Positions 37,086 to 45,177 are shown, counted from the first letter of the stretch. The stretch: 64,000 nucleotides of DNA from Micrococcales bacterium (GCA_016703125.1 JADJCR010000008.1:62001-126000); one strand, 5' to 3'. Notes: generated by a model not told the origin, from the letters alone. Program-made: numbers and translations.

Positions 37086-38552
37086 GTGGCGCGCGGCTAT
37101 GGGCGATTGAACCACGAACTGCTCCCCGGCGAGAAAGGCCCGCAGGACGCCTGTGGGGTCTTCGGGGTCTGGGCATCCGGTGAGGACGTCGCCAAACTGA
37201 CGTACTACGGGCTGTACGCCTTGCAGCACCGCGGCCAGGAGTCGGCGGGGATCGCCACCAGCGACGGCCGCCAAGTGCTGGTCTACAAGGACATGGGGCT
37301 GGTCTCGCAGGTCTTCTCCGACTCACTGCTCGACTCCCTGCGGGGCCACATCGCGATCGGCCACGCCCGCTATTCCACGACGGGGTCCAGCGTCTGGGAG
37401 AACGCCCAGCCGACGTTCCGGACCACCGCGACCGGGCACCTCGCCCTCGGCCACAACGGGAACCTCACCAACACCCACGAACTGGCCGAACGGCTGGCCA
37501 CCCTGGACACCGGCGAGTTGCCCTTGGACAGCACGGTGATCGCGACGTCCGACACCGACCTCATCACCGGCCTGCTGGCTGCCCATCCCGGAAAGAGCAT
37601 CGAACAGGCGGCCATGGCCGAACTGCCGCTCATGCGGGGGGCCTTCTCCTTGGTCTTCCTTGACGAGCACACCCTCTACGCTGCGCGGGACCCGCAGGGC
37701 ATCCGGCCGTTGTCGCTGGGCCGCCTGGCCAGTGGCTGGGTCGTCGCCAGCGAGACTGCTGCGCTGGACATCGTGGGCGCCTCTTACGTGCGGGACATCG
37801 AGCCCGGCGAGCTGGTCGCCATCGATGACAACGGGGTGCGTTCGACGATGTTCGCGCGCCCGGCGCCAAAGGGTTGCCTATTCGAGTACGTCTACCTCGC
37901 GCGCCCGGACTCCATTCTCAACGCGCGCAGCGTCCACGGGGTGCGCGCCGCAGTGGGCCGCAAGCTCGCGATCGAAGCGCCGGCCGACGCCGACCTCGTG
38001 ATCCCGGTGCCGGAGAGCGGCACGCCGGCGGCCATCGGCTTCGCACAGCAGTCGGGGCTGCCCTTCGCACAGGGCCTGGTGAAGAACGCCTACGTGGGAC
38101 GCACCTTCATCCAGCCCTCCCAGACGATCCGACAGCTCGGCCTGCGGCTCAAACTCAACCCGCTGGCTGAGGTGATCTCCGGCAAGCGGCTGGTCGTCGT
38201 CGATGACTCCATCGTGCGCGGCAACACGCAACGGGCGATCGCGCGGATGCTGCGGGAGGCGGGCGCCCGCGAGGTGCACGTGCGCATCTCCTCGCCGCCC
38301 GTGCAATGGCCCTGCTACTACGGCATCGACTTCGCCTCCCGCGCCGAACTCATCGCCCCCGGGCTGTCGGTCGATGACATCCGCACGTCCATCGGGGCGG
38401 ACTCCCTGAGTTATGTCTCCCTCGAGGGGCTCATCGAGGCGACCGGGGTCGCCACGGACCAGCTGTGCCGGGCCTGCTTCGACGGCGAGTACCCGGTGGC
38501 GCTGGCCGATCCGGAGCTGCGGTCCAAGCACGTGCTCGAGGTGTCTGGGTGA
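37086..38552 (+). CDS. purF: Amidophosphoribosyltransferase
   Basis: 488-residue first enzyme of purine synthesis (PRPP plus glutamine gives phosphoribosylamine). A short propeptide (LNHELLPGEKGPQDA) precedes the N-terminal catalytic Cys of CGVFGVW. Glutaminase segments YYGLYALQHRGQESAGIA and GHARYSTTGSSVWENAQP; PRTase loop LVVVDDSIVRGNTQRAI. Cysteines in PCYYG and QLCRACFDG fit the structural 4Fe-4S cluster of the B. subtilis-type enzyme. GTG 37086 is preferred; CACACT 6 nt upstream may serve as -10. The stop overlaps the purM GTG (38549-38552). Confidence 0.95.
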   Translation: MARGYGRLNHELLPGEKGPQDACGVFGVWASGEDVAKLTYYGLYALQHRGQESAGIATSDGRQVLVYKDMGLVSQVFSDSLLDSLRGHIAIGHARYSTTGSSVWENAQPTFRTTATGHLALGHNGNLTNTHELAERLATLDTGELPLDSTVIATSDTDLITGLLAAHPGKSIEQAAMAELPLMRGAFSLVFLDEHTLYAARDPQGIRPLSLGRLASGWVVASETAALDIVGASYVRDIEPGELVAIDDNGVRSTMFARPAPKGCLFEYVYLARPDSILNARSVHGVRAAVGRKLAIEAPADADLVIPVPESGTPAAIGFAQQSGLPFAQGLVKNAYVGRTFIQPSQTIRQLGLRLKLNPLAEVISGKRLVVVDDSIVRGNTQRAIARMLREAGAREVHVRISSPPVQWPCYYGIDFASRAELIAPGLSVDDIRTSIGADSLSYVSLEGLIEATGVATDQLCRACFDGEYPVALADPELRSKHVLEVSG

Positions 38553-39604
38553 GTGACTACGCCGACGCCGGAGTCGATGTCGAAGCCGGGGAGCGCGCGG
38601 TCGAGTTGATGCGCGAGCGCGTCGCCGCCACGATGCGGCCGGAGGTCGTCGGGGGTCTCGGTGGTTTCGCCGGGCTGTTCGATGCCTCCGCGCTCGCCGG
38701 CTACCGCCGCCCCCTGCTGGCCACCGCGACCGACGGCGTCGGGACCAAGATCGCTGTGGCGCGCATGATGGACGTGCACGACACCATCGGCATCGACCTC
38801 GTCGCCATGGTCGTGGACGACCTGGTGGTTTGCGGGGCCGAGCCGTTGTTCATGACCGACTACATCGCCACCGGCAAGGTCGTTCCGGAACGGATCGCGG
38901 CGATCGTCAGCGGCATCACCACCGGCTGCGAACAGGCGGGCTGCGCCCTGCTGGGGGGCGAGACCGCCGAGCACCCGGGGCTCATGCAGCCCGACGAGTA
39001 CGACCTTGCCGGGGCCGGCACCGCAGTGGTGGAAGCCGATCGGCTGCTGGGCCCGGAACGGGTGCGGCCCGGAGACGCCGTCGTGGCCATGGCCAGTTCC
39101 GGGCTGCACTCCAACGGGTACTCGTTGGCCCGCAAGGTGTTCTTCGCGCAGTGGGACATCGGCACCGACGTGCCCGAATTCGGGCGGACGTTGGGTGAGG
39201 AGTTGCTCGAGCCCACGCGCATCTACACCCGCGACTGCCTCACGCTGGCGCGGGCCGACCTCGTCCACGCGTTCTCGCATGTGACCGGGGGTGGGCTGGC
39301 GAGCAACCTCGCGCGGGTGCTGCCCGATCATCTGCACGCCGACATCGAGCGCAGCACCTGGGACCTGCCGCCGGTGTTCGAAGTCCTGCTCGGCGCCGGC
39401 GTCACCCGACCCGATGCGGAACGCACCTTCAACATGGGTGTGGGCATGGTGGCCGTCGTCCCCGATCCGGACCCGGTGCTGGCGATGTTCGCACAGCGCG
39501 GCGTCGAGGCCTGGGTCTGCGGGCAGGTCCGGACCCGCACCGACGCCGACGTCTCGGACGCACCGGCCAAGGGCGGCGCCGGCGGCTCGGTCCACCTCGC
39601 GTAG
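38549..39604 (+). CDS. purM: Phosphoribosylformylglycinamidine cyclo-ligase
   Basis: 351-residue AIR synthetase (FGAM plus ATP gives AIR). Motifs: YRRPLLATATDGVGTKIAVA, GIDLVAMVVDDLVVCGAEPL, FMTDYIATGKV, ALLGGETAEHPG, ASSGLHSNGYSLARK, AFSHVTGGGLASNLAR and FNMGVGMVAVV, all typical of PurM. Starts with GTG overlapping the purF stop, so the pair is translationally coupled. It closes the purine cluster. Confidence 0.96.
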   Translation: MSDYADAGVDVEAGERAVELMRERVAATMRPEVVGGLGGFAGLFDASALAGYRRPLLATATDGVGTKIAVARMMDVHDTIGIDLVAMVVDDLVVCGAEPLFMTDYIATGKVVPERIAAIVSGITTGCEQAGCALLGGETAEHPGLMQPDEYDLAGAGTAVVEADRLLGPERVRPGDAVVAMASSGLHSNGYSLARKVFFAQWDIGTDVPEFGRTLGEELLEPTRIYTRDCLTLARADLVHAFSHVTGGGLASNLARVLPDHLHADIERSTWDLPPVFEVLLGAGVTRPDAERTFNMGVGMVAVVPDPDPVLAMFAQRGVEAWVCGQVRTRTDADVSDAPAKGGAGGSVHLA

Positions 39605-39678
39605 GTAGTTGACGCAGCCGATGGACACCGGCCCCGCCGAATGCGTAGGGTGCTGAACACCCACCGAGGAGGTGCCTC

Positions 39679-40374
39679 ATGTTCGGAAGGCTCGTGCGGA
39701 TCACCGTGGCCACGGCCATCGTGGCCGGCGGCATGGTGGCCGGGGTTCAGGTGCCCGCGGCGCAGGCGAAGACGGTCAAGGTCGGCGTGAAGAAGAAGTC
39801 CGGTGAGATGCGTTTGCTCACCAAGTAGAAGTGCAAGAAGGGCTGGAAGAAGGTGTCCTGGAACGAGCAGGGCGCGACTGGCCCGCAGGGTAACCAGGGT
39901 GCACAGGGCCCCAACCTCAAGGTCAAGGACGGGACCGGGGCGACGCTGGGTACGTTCCTCGGCATCCTCCCGCAGGGCTACCCCCTGCTGTTCGTGCAGA
40001 TCGATGGGGGCGCGTATACCTACACTCCAAGCGGTCTGCTCTACCCGCTCGGCATCGGGTCCCCGAAATTCAAGGACAACGCCTGCACCGGCGCGGCGTA
40101 CATGGATGCCAATTCGCCCTTGACCGCGCAACTCCTGACCGGATCTGCCGGTGGCCCCACCCGGATGGTGTACCGCCGGACGTCGCCCACCCTCGGGCCC
40201 GCACTGGCGTGGCAGTTCACCACCACCACGGAGAACGCTGTGGCGGTGCAGCTGTACGAATTGAACAGTGCTGGCGCGTGCGTGGCTGACGGCGGACCGT
40301 ACAACGGGACCCTGGTCGCGCTGAGTCCGGTGGCGGCGCCGCCGGATGTGCCCGGACCGCTCACGATCGGCTGA
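39679..40374 (+). pseudogene. Secreted collagen-like protein with in-frame amber codon at position 50
   Basis: 232 codons in one frame from ATG 39679 to TGA 40372-40374, interrupted only by TAG at 39826-39828. Upstream: promoter TAGGGT (39646-39651), GAGGAGG ribosome site, signal peptide ending VPAAQA. After the TAG comes KCKKGWKKVSWNEQGATG, a short GPQGNQGAQGP collagen-like stretch and a C-terminal domain ending VPGPLTIG. The intact neighbour has the same length and order (GEMRLL, KCKKGWKK, C-terminal PDYPGPL). Translation should stop after 49 residues, leaving a short secreted peptide, unless TAG is read through or is a sequence error. A GTG at 39853 could restart but would lack a signal peptide. 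Confidence 0.75.
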
Positions 40375-40379
40375 CGGGC

Positions 40380-41075
40380 ATGAAGAAGATCATCGCGACG
40401 GGGGCCGCCGCTGCCCTGCTCGCCGGCGGCGGACTAGCGGTCACGCAACCGGCCTCAGCGGCGAAGAAGTACACGGCCTGTGTGAAGAAGTCCACCGGTG
40501 AGATGCGTCTGCTGCTCGGGAAGTCGAAGAAGTGCAAGAAGGGCTGGAAGAAGCGCACCTGGACCAAGGCCGGACCGACCGGGGGGATGGGGCCGGACGG
40601 GCCGGTGGGCCCGGCGAACAGCTTCGGCTACGTGGTGGACGGCAAGGGGACCATCATCGGGCGGTCGATGGGGACCCCGAACTACCCGATCCCCGTCTTC
40701 CCGGTCCTCATCGAAGGCGGGTTGTACTTCTACTACCCGAACGGATGGCTGATCCCAGGAGGGGCGATCCCGTACTTCGACAACGCCGCGTGCACGGGCA
40801 CCCCGTTCGCGGCCGCCACGGACACCATCGAGCGCGACATCGTTGCGCAGGACCCCACCTTCCGGGTGGTGAGCCGGGGGTCGACCGCCACGAGTTTGTT
40901 ACCGGCCCGCGCCTACAAGGTCAACGGGCCGGCGAGTTCCGTGCTGAACCAGACGCGGTACTACCTGAACTCCGCGGAGGTCTGCACGGCCGAGCCGGCC
41001 TTCACCGGTTACCTCATCCCGTTGGTGGCCGTAACGGCCCCGCCGGACTACCCGGGACCTCTCAAGGTGGTGTAG
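40380..41075 (+). CDS. Secreted protein, intact paralogue of the upstream amber-interrupted gene
   Basis: 231-residue exported protein of unknown function. Signal peptide (KKIIATGAAAALLAGGGLAV, cleavage near ASA-AK), then the conserved block ACVKKSTGEMRLLLGKSKK with two Cys around it and KCKKGWKKRTW, a very short Gly-Pro-rich hinge (GPTGGMGPDGPVGP), and a beta-rich C-terminal domain with two more Cys (NAACTGTPF and EVCTAEPAF) that probably form a disulphide. The Lys-rich CVKKxTGxMR motif occurs in many actinobacterial surface proteins with collagen-like linkers. Starts 6 nt after the upstream stop, so the pair is one transcription unit. Confidence 0.75.
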   Translation: MKKIIATGAAAALLAGGGLAVTQPASAAKKYTACVKKSTGEMRLLLGKSKKCKKGWKKRTWTKAGPTGGMGPDGPVGPANSFGYVVDGKGTIIGRSMGTPNYPIPVFPVLIEGGLYFYYPNGWLIPGGAIPYFDNAACTGTPFAAATDTIERDIVAQDPTFRVVSRGSTATSLLPARAYKVNGPASSVLNQTRYYLNSAEVCTAEPAFTGYLIPLVAVTAPPDYPGPLKVV

Positions 41076-41300
41076 TCAGATGCCCATCTGCGGGCCGGGT
41101 GTGCGCGGCTGGGGCAGCGAACCTTCGAGCAGGGCGTTGACCTCGCTGGCGAGGTAGCGGCGGTGCCCGCCGAGGGTCTTGACGCAGGAGAGCTTGCCGG
41201 CCTTGGCCCAGCGGGTCACCGTCTTGGGGTCCACGCGGAAGAGGGCGGCGACCTCGGACGGGGTCAGGAGTTCCTCGGGGTTGCTGAGGTTGGCGCTCAT
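41076..41300 (-). CDS. bldC: BldC-like MerR-family DNA-binding protein
   Basis: 74-residue protein consisting almost only of a MerR-type winged helix: LLTPSEVAALFRVDPKTVTR, WAKAGKLSCVKTLGGHRRYL. BldC controls the onset of development in Streptomyces and is conserved in non-sporulating actinobacteria, where it binds direct repeats cooperatively. Start ATG 41300 with TGGAGCG as ribosome site; longer reading upstream is not supported. Convergent with the secreted protein gene (stops adjacent). Confidence 0.9.
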   Translation of the reverse strand: MSANLSNPEELLTPSEVAALFRVDPKTVTRWAKAGKLSCVKTLGGHRRYLASEVNALLEGSLPQPRTPGPQMGI

Positions 41301-41538
41301 CGTCGCTCCATTTGTCCGATAAGAGGGTCGGCCTCGAGTCTCGCACCCATCCCGGACCGCGGCAACCGGGTGGCGCTCCCGGCCCGCCCAACGCCTGCTC
41401 GCCGTGCGCGTAATCCGGGTGGGGGAGGTGCGAATCTCGCCCGCCACGGGGTAAGGTTTGGCGTGTGGGCTCGATGCCCAGCATTGGAAACTGTCAACTG
41501 ACCTTCGGGACGTATCCCGGGCGAGGGGGTCGAGCCAT

Positions 41539-41733
41539 ATGGGGCGCGGCCGTGCAAAGGCCAAGCAGACGAAGGTTGCGCGTGAACTGAAGTACAACAC
41601 GCCGCAGACGGACCTTGCTGCTCTGCAAGCCGAACTGAGCGGACAGTCGAAGTCGCCGGACAGTGCCGACGACCTCGACGAGTTTGAGGACTACGACGAG
41701 TACGCGACGCAGGACGAGGACGCCAGTCGCTGA
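41539..41733 (+). CDS. DUF3073 small protein
   Basis: 64-residue actinobacterial protein of unknown function, often next to purM and bldC. The N-terminus is very basic (MGRGRAKAKQTKVARELKY, the family signature) and the C-terminus very acidic (DDLDEFEDYDEYATQDED). The basic part suggests nucleic-acid or ribosome contact, but this is inference. TAAGGT near 41452 may be the -10, leaving a leader of about 75 nt; GGGCGAGGGGGT upstream is a weak ribosome site. Confidence 0.88.
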   Translation: MGRGRAKAKQTKVARELKYNTPQTDLAALQAELSGQSKSPDSADDLDEFEDYDEYATQDEDASR

Positions 41734-41803
41734 CCCGCCGTTCTGCGCCGCTAGCCGCCCCGTAGGACTTCGTGACCGTTCCGTGACCCGATCCTTGGCG
41801 GTT

Positions 41804-41819
41804 TGTGATCGAGATCACC
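41804..41819. promoter_or_regulatory. CRP/FNR-type binding site upstream of a small unknown gene
   Basis: TGTGATCGAGATCACC fits the consensus TGTGA-N6-TCACA of CRP/GlxR regulators at nine of the ten fixed positions, with GTGATC/GATCAC as exact inverted arms. It lies 26 nt upstream of GTG 41845, overlapping the region where -35 would be if GATCCT (41832-41837) is the -10. Confidence 0.6.
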
Positions 41820-41844
41820 CCGGTTATAGCCGATCCTTAGAGAT

Positions 41845-42021
41845 GTGGTTAGGGCAGATCAGGTACGAAACGGCGACACCATCAACTTCGACGGCGATCA
41901 CCTCGTGGTGTTTCACTTCTGCGAGGAGTACGGCAAGGTCGTGATCGACGCCGTCAGCCAGGTCTCGGCGCGGCGCTTCGAGCTGCATCTGGCGCCGGAC
42001 GCTCGCATCAGCGTCCTCTGA
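41845..42021 (+). CDS. Small protein of unknown function
   Basis: 58 residues from GTG 41845 to TGA 42019-42021: it opens VVRADQVRNGDTINFDGDHL and ends with a RFELHLAPDARISVL strand. The pattern (VRNGDTI, alternating beta strands) looks like a small beta-barrel, and codon usage matches the host, unlike the other frames here. GATCCT 7 nt before GTG would give a leaderless mRNA; a CRP-type site lies just upstream. I do not recognise the family. Confidence 0.5.
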   Translation: MVRADQVRNGDTINFDGDHLVVFHFCEEYGKVVIDAVSQVSARRFELHLAPDARISVL

Positions 42022-42026
42022 CGCTG
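42009..42026. terminator. Short bidirectional hairpin between the small gene and trxA
   Basis: CAGCGTC (42009-42015) and GACGCTG (42020-42026) form a 7-bp stem with a CTCT loop, at the meeting point of two convergent genes, over the stop codon of the first. Weak but well placed. Confidence 0.45.
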
Positions 42027-42028
42027 CG

Positions 42029-42370
42029 CTAGAAGCGGAACGTCATTCGCCTGGGCCCTTGGAGGGCCTTGTCGACGGTCGCGCGCAGGCTGGCTTCGTT
42101 CAGCGCCCCCGCCTGGGAGAACAAGACCTCGTTGTTGCGCATCACGACCAACGTGGGGATGGCACTGACGCCGAAAGCCTGGGCCAGCGCCGGGTTGGCG
42201 TCCACATCGACCTTCCCGAACACCACGTCCTCGTAGGTCCCGGAAACCTTGCTGAACACCGGGGCGAACGAACGGCACGGGCCGCACCAGTCCGCCCAGA
42301 AATCGATCACCACGACCTTGCCGGCCGTCTGATCCTGAAAGTTCACATCGGTGAGTTCAGTGGTCGTCAC
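42029..42370 (-). CDS. trxA: Thioredoxin
   Basis: 113-residue thioredoxin with the canonical VVIDFWADWCGPCRSFAPVF active site, cis-Pro in SAIPTLVVMRN and the GALNEASLRATVDKAL C-terminal helix. Cytoplasmic dithiol reductant for ribonucleotide reductase, peroxiredoxins and others. GTG 42370 is the start in this reading; no clear Shine-Dalgarno. Convergent with the small unknown gene. The basic tail GPRRMTFRF is somewhat longer than in E. coli TrxA. Confidence 0.95.
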   Translation of the reverse strand: MTTTELTDVNFQDQTAGKVVVIDFWADWCGPCRSFAPVFSKVSGTYEDVVFGKVDVDANPALAQAFGVSAIPTLVVMRNNEVLFSQAGALNEASLRATVDKALQGPRRMTFRF

Positions 42371-42420
42371 GATGGTTGCAACGCGCTAGCGGGGGCGGGG
42401 CATTCCCGGCACCAGACACG

Positions 42421-42459
42421 CGAGGACTCCCGGGCCCCAACGGGCACCGGGAGTCCTCG
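42421..42459 (-). terminator. Hairpin terminator of the Rpf-like gene
   Basis: CGAGGACTCCCGG (42421-42433) pairs perfectly with CCGGGAGTCCTCG (42447-42459), a 13-bp stem with a 13-nt loop. It begins 8 nt downstream of the Rpf-like stop (42468) on the minus strand. No T-run. Confidence 0.8.
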
Positions 42460-42467
42460 GCGGTGGA

Positions 42468-42932
42468 TCAGGCGCAACCCCAGGGGCCCCACCCGGACCG
42501 CTTCCACAGCCGGTAGGCCATGTGGTCCTGGGCGAACTTCGGCGCCTGGTGGGCGTAGCGGGCGTACTTGGCGCCACCGACGCCGAGCCAGGTGCCGGCC
42601 GCGAACTGGTAGGCACCGTAGTACCCGTTGCCGGTGTTGATGCCGTAGTTGCCGCCGGATTCGCACTGGCGGACCTTACGCGGTTTCCAGCCGTTGGCCC
42701 AGGCCTTCGACGCAGCGATCTCCCTGAGCTGCTTGGGGCCGAGCTTGTACCGGGTCACGTACTTGACCTGGATCGGGTAGGACGCCGGCTTCGAGCGCGA
42801 AGCGCGGTCCTTCCCGCGGTCGGAGTCCTTGCTGGCCACCGTCGGGGAGGAGGCCAGGGCCGGGGCGGCCGTCGAGGCGCCGATCCCGGCGATGGCCAGG
42901 GCGGCAAGAGGCATTGCTACTGCTTTACGCAA
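42468..42932 (-). CDS. Resuscitation-promoting-factor-like secreted transglycosylase
   Basis: About 154 residues: signal peptide (AVAMPLAALAIAGIGASTAA, cleavage near ALA), a Ser/Lys-rich linker, a short segment with VTRYKLGPKQLREIAAS, and a C-terminal lysozyme-like domain. The Rpf core is visible as VRQCESGGNYGINTGNGYYG with the catalytic Glu, then AYQFAAGTWLGVGG and a final SGWGPWGC whose Cys pairs with that of RQC. Such enzymes cut peptidoglycan glycan strands and promote exit from dormancy. TTG 42932 is the best start: AAGGA lies 7 nt upstream, while GTG 42962 has none. Two CRP-type sites are upstream. Confidence 0.85.
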   Translation of the reverse strand: MRKAVAMPLAALAIAGIGASTAAPALASSPTVASKDSDRGKDRASRSKPASYPIQVKYVTRYKLGPKQLREIAASKAWANGWKPRKVRQCESGGNYGINTGNGYYGAYQFAAGTWLGVGGAKYARYAHQAPKFAQDHMAYRLWKRSGWGPWGCA

Positions 42933-43085
42933 GACATTTTCCTTGGTCGGACGTCCCCTCACGCGGCCGTTACTGCGCCGCGGTCCGTGGGGCGGTCAAC
43001 GAGGGCCGGGGCCCTCGCAGCATCGAAGACTTCTCCGACGCGACTCTTCGACGGTGACACAGACGGTGGGGGTACCTCAACCGAG

Positions 43086-43134
43086 TGTGACGAATAGCAC
43101 CCGTGCTCGTGGGGAGTGTGTGACGAGTATCACC
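43086..43134. promoter_or_regulatory. Two CRP/GlxR-type sites upstream of the Rpf-like gene
   Basis: TGTGACGAGTATCACC (43119-43134) matches TGTGA-N6-TCAC well; TGTGACGAATAGCACC (43086-43101) differs from it at two positions. Their start points are 33 bp apart, about three helical turns, so two dimers would bind the same DNA face. They lie about 155-200 bp upstream of the TTG start. Confidence 0.6.
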
Positions 43135-43221
43135 TCGCACTGAGGTCCAGTCTACGGAATCCGTTGTGGGGCGGCGTGGGGCTGTGGACGAGAGTGGCCG
43201 GCGTCGGCCGCCAGCTGCATC

Positions 43222-43292
43222 GGGGAGAGGTGCGTACGACGGGGAGCGATCCAACCGGTGCGTTTCGCTCCCGGCTGTCCGGGTCTCTCCCG
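43222..43292. repeat. Single well-formed nested-hairpin element
   Basis: Outer arms GGGAGAG (43223-43229) and CTCTCCC (43285-43291); inner arms GGGAGCGA (43242-43249) and TCGCTCCC (43265-43272); the loop TCCAACCGGTGCGTT holds the conserved core. The clearest copy of the family because both stems pair perfectly. It lies about 90 bp beyond the CRP-type sites and about 100 bp before the exporter start. Confidence 0.8.
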
Positions 43293-43396
43293 CCCTGGGT
43301 TGCAGGGACGCCGGCGGGTGCTCCCCGCCCCTCCCCGCCGGGGGCGGTGGAAAATGACGTGGCGCGGTGTCACGGGTGCCGCTTAGGGTCGGCTTC

Positions 43397-44380
43397 ATGA
43401 CCAGTGCCATCCAGGCCGAGGGCCTGACCAAGATCTACCGGGCGAAGCGCGGCTCCAGCGAGGTGCGTGCCCTCGACGGGGTCGATCTGGAGGTGCCGCA
43501 GGGGACGGTGCTGGGTCTGCTGGGCCCCAACGGCGCGGGGAAGACCACCACGGTGCGGATCCTCACGACGCTGCTGCGCCCGGACAGCGGCACGGCCCGG
43601 GTAGCCGGATTCGACGTGGTCACGCAGGCGCAGGACGTGCGCCGCGCCATCGGGCTGTCGGGCCAGTACGCGGCCGTAGACGAGAACCTCACCGGCTGGG
43701 AGAACCTCTACATGTTCGGCCGGCTGTACGGCTTGTCCAAGGCCCCGGCACAGCAGCGCGCAGAGGAGTTGTTGGGGCAGTTCAGTCTCACCGACGCCGC
43801 CAGTCGCACCATCAAGACCTACTCGGGGGGGATGCGCCGCCGATTGGACCTGGCGGCTGCACTCATCGGACAGCCCAACCTGCTGTTCCTCGACGAGCCC
43901 ACCACCGGACTGGACCCGCGCAGCCGGCTCGGCATGTGGGACGTCATCCGGGATCTGGTGCGCGACGGCACCACCCTGCTGCTCACTACGCAGTACCTCG
44001 AAGAGGCCGACGAACTCGCGGACACCATCGCCGTGGTCGACACCGGGAAGATCATCGCGCAGGGCACGGCCGACGAGTTGAAGGCGCAGGTGGGTGGTGA
44101 GCGCATCGAGGTCGTGGTGCGCGACAGGTCGCACGTGGGCCCCGCACGGGAGTTGCTGGCGACGATGGTGACCGGCGAGGTGGAACTCGACGAGCACACC
44201 CGGCGCCTCACCGCTTCCTCGACCGGGGGTGCCCAGCAACTGGTGGCCGTCGTACAGGCGCTGGGTGAGGCGGGTGTGGCCATCGACGACGTGACCTTGC
44301 GCAGACCAACCCTCGATGACGTGTTCCTGGCACTGACGGGGCACCACACAGCCGACGACCAGGTGGAGGAGAACGCATGA
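43397..44380 (+). CDS. Daunorubicin-resistance-type (DrrA) ABC exporter ATPase
   Basis: 327-residue ATPase: Walker A LLGPNGAGKTTTVRIL (about residue 47), SGQYAAVDENLTG at the Q-loop, signature YSGGMRRRLDLAAAL, Walker B LLFLDEPTTGLDPRSR, TTQYLEEADELAD. The C-terminal domain (about 220-320) ends with VTLRRPTLDDVFLALTG, the extension characteristic of DrrA. Powers efflux of drugs or lipids with the adjacent permease. ATG 43397 with TAGGGT (43384-43389) 7 nt upstream; its stop overlaps the permease ATG. Confidence 0.92.
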   Translation: MTSAIQAEGLTKIYRAKRGSSEVRALDGVDLEVPQGTVLGLLGPNGAGKTTTVRILTTLLRPDSGTARVAGFDVVTQAQDVRRAIGLSGQYAAVDENLTGWENLYMFGRLYGLSKAPAQQRAEELLGQFSLTDAASRTIKTYSGGMRRRLDLAAALIGQPNLLFLDEPTTGLDPRSRLGMWDVIRDLVRDGTTLLLTTQYLEEADELADTIAVVDTGKIIAQGTADELKAQVGGERIEVVVRDRSHVGPARELLATMVTGEVELDEHTRRLTASSTGGAQQLVAVVQALGEAGVAIDDVTLRRPTLDDVFLALTGHHTADDQVEENA

Positions 44381-45177
44381 GCACCCATGAGAACACTGCG
44401 GTCTCGGACGCTCTGGTCATCACGTGGCGCAACCTCAAGCGCATCCCGAGGATCCCGGAACTGGCCATCTTCGCAGTTCTGCAGTCGATCATGTTCGTGC
44501 TGCTGTTCGCGTTCGTGTTCGGCGGGGCGATCCCGCTGCCCGATGGCGGCAGCTACAAGGAGTTCCTCATGCCGGGCATCTTCGCCCAGACGATCGCCTT
44601 CGCGTCTGCGACGACTGCGGTGGGCATGACCGACGACATGGGCAAGGGCCTGATCGACCGGTTCCGCTCGCTGCCGATGTCCCGATCCGCTGTGCTGTCC
44701 GGGCGTACGGTGGCCGACACCATCTACCAGGCCGGGATTCTCGTGGTGCTCATGGTCGCAGGCGTCGCCGTGGGCTGGCGCGTGCACAACGGCCTGGCGC
44801 AGTTCCTGCTCGCCGTGGTACTGCTCCTGGCGTTCGCCCACGTCATGGCGTGGCTGGGGATCTGGATCGGGCTGTCCGTGCCGAACACCGAGACCGCGCA
44901 GCAACTCACCTTCGTCACGATCTTCCCGCTGACATTCGTGTCGAACGTTTTCGTACCGCCCGCCTCCCTGCCGCCGGTCCTGCAACCGATCGCGGAGTGG
45001 AACCCGGTGAGCACGCTGACGGCAGCCACCCGTGAGTTGTTCGGCAACCCGAACCCCTACGTGGGAGACGGCATTCCCGGGCAGTACCCCATCCTCGTGA
45101 CCATTGTGTGGATGGTCGTGCTGCTGGTCATCTTCGCGCCCTTGGCCATCCGCAAATACCGCAACGCGAGTCGCTAG
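44377..45177 (+). CDS. DrrB-type ABC-2 exporter permease
   Basis: 266-residue membrane partner of the preceding ATPase. Six hydrophobic segments; a cytoplasmic N-terminus with TWRNLKRIPRIPELAIFAVL, the conserved FLMPGIFAQTIAFASATTAV, and the coupling-helix region GLIDRFRSLPMSRSAVLSGR, which is the DrrB/NodJ signature. ATGA overlap (44377-44380) with the ATPase gene shows coupled translation. Complete, unlike the exporter at 8.6-9.8 kb. Substrate unknown. Confidence 0.9.
   Translation: MSTHENTAVSDALVITWRNLKRIPRIPELAIFAVLQSIMFVLLFAFVFGGAIPLPDGGSYKEFLMPGIFAQTIAFASATTAVGMTDDMGKGLIDRFRSLPMSRSAVLSGRTVADTIYQAGILVVLMVAGVAVGWRVHNGLAQFLLAVVLLLAFAHVMAWLGIWIGLSVPNTETAQQLTFVTIFPLTFVSNVFVPPASLPPVLQPIAEWNPVSTLTAATRELFGNPNPYVGDGIPGQYPILVTIVWMVVLLVIFAPLAIRKYRNASR

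Larger units (their letters stand above)
42933..43396. promoter_or_regulatory. Regulatory region between the Rpf-like gene and the DrrAB-type exporter
   Basis: About 460 bp with no supported gene. Seen from the Rpf side: a leader with two inverted repeats (CGAGGGC/GCCCTCG, 43000-43017; TCGAAGA/TCTTCGA, 43023-43051), two CRP-type sites (43086-43101, 43119-43134), a nested-hairpin repeat (43222-43292), and the exporter's -10 TAGGGT (43384-43389). I looked for a c-di-AMP (ydaO) riboswitch, common before rpf genes, and did not recognise one. Confidence 0.6.

Noticed and set aside
41076..41600. Longer version of the bldC gene
   Set aside because: The extra N-terminus is not similar to BldC, while ATG 41300 has a ribosome site and gives the usual length.
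42933..43085. c-di-AMP (ydaO) riboswitch before the Rpf-like gene
   Set aside because: Expected from other actinobacterial rpf genes, but I could not find the conserved core segments; only two plain hairpins are visible.
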